Assembly: GCA_905214225.1 (NCBI GenBank) | Contig: CAJMLL010000005.1 | Location: forward strand, 1-64,000 | DNA: 64,000 bases | DNA from: an uncultured bacterium | GTDB lineage: Bacteria > Bacillota > Clostridia > Peptostreptococcales > Anaerovoracaceae | Direction of reading: 5' to 3' | Shown here: positions 63,784 to 64,000 of the stretch, one piece after another | Position numbering within the stretch: the stretch's first letter is position 1 | Layout of the letters: each line of letters starts with the position of its first letter | Program-made: the position numbers and the translations under genes | Notes under the pieces: model-generated | Database searches by the model: none | What the model was told of the DNA's origin: nothing | What the model saw: the letters and a program-made list of their open reading frames with translations, nothing else

Positions 63784-64000
63784 TTACTTATCCTTATGCT
63801 CTTCTTTACGATCTTTTACATACTGCGCAGCATTCGCCGCCGCTTTTGCAAAATTGGTTACAGCAGCCAGAAGTCCCTGATGGCCCTTAACGGCCTTGGA
63901 AATATCTGAAGCGGCCTTCTGAACATCGGTAATGATGTCATTCAGATCCGTCGCGCGGTCGGCTGCGACCCCGGTGATTTTGGAAGCATCCTCTGTGATG
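63784..64000 (-). CDS. DUF948-like membrane-associated protein, C-terminal end only
   Basis: The frame enters from the window edge and runs about 71 codons to a TAA at 63786-63784. The visible part is alanine-, lysine- and aspartate-rich and helical (AADRATDLNDIITDVQKAAS, then QGLLAAVTNFAKAAANAAQYV), ending in the charged tail KDRKEEHKDK. This resembles the end of DUF948/YtxG general-stress-type proteins. The N-terminal membrane segment would lie outside the window. Confidence 0.6.
   Translation of the reverse strand, partial: ITEDASKITGVAADRATDLNDIITDVQKAASDISKAVKGHQGLLAAVTNFAKAAANAAQYVKDRKEEHKDK

Overview
The window looks like a chromosomal segment of an anaerobic, amino-acid-fermenting Gram-positive bacterium of the class Clostridia. 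A member of the Eubacteriales near Anaerovoracaceae or Peptostreptococcaceae is an inference from gene content, not a phylogenetic result. The evidence is a selenium-dependent D-proline reductase cluster, an indolepyruvate:ferredoxin oxidoreductase, a one-piece pyruvate:ferredoxin oxidoreductase, an NfnAB-type transhydrogenase, an iron-sulfur serine dehydratase, a V-type ATPase with a Na+-site rotor subunit, class III fructose bisphosphatase and WhiA. AGGAGG-type ribosome binding sites are strong and TTG or GTG starts are common.

Layout. 0.2-6.4 kb: ECF riboflavin-type S component, then an MmpL exporter with a secreted repeat protein, divergent from a TetR regulator with paired inverted operators. 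7.2-14.8 kb: the proline reductase island, with a TSUP permease on the plus strand and, on the minus strand, prdC, a structured leader, a free-standing copy of the PrdA N-terminus, prdA, a small OB-like protein, prdB (selenoprotein with in-frame UGA), a terminator, prdD and prdE. 15.9-25.4 kb: a TetR gene, two radical SAM genes (one followed by a coupled 47-residue membrane ORF), a second TetR, RlmD, a DEAD-box helicase and a LysR gene. 25.7-28.0 kb: iorAB. 28.4-37.1 kb: nine-gene V-ATPase operon. 37.5-42.3 kb: AI-2E permease-murB-PHP-rapZ-whiA. 42.5-50.4 kb: a YfcE phosphodiesterase and an operon with a 1,591-residue HD/HEAT/NMNAT/acetyltransferase/phosphoribosyltransferase protein followed by two redox-like proteins. 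50.4-58.3 kb: sdaAA/sdaAB, nfnAB and PFOR. 58.8-64 kb: endonuclease IV, tRNA-Arg(ACG), class III FBP, MurA, AbrB and the end of a DUF948-like gene.

How it fits together. IorAB and PFOR oxidise 2-keto acids to acyl-CoA and reduced ferredoxin. NfnAB exchanges electrons between ferredoxin and NAD(P)H. Proline reductase with its RnfC-like partner PrdC is the reductive Stickland branch, and the V-ATPase links to a Na+ gradient. The most noteworthy unexplained items are the giant fusion protein and its operon, the structured leader and PrdA N-terminal copy inside the prd operon, the twin 16-bp repeats around the PFOR promoter, and the inverted ~30-bp operator pair at the MmpL/TetR divergence.
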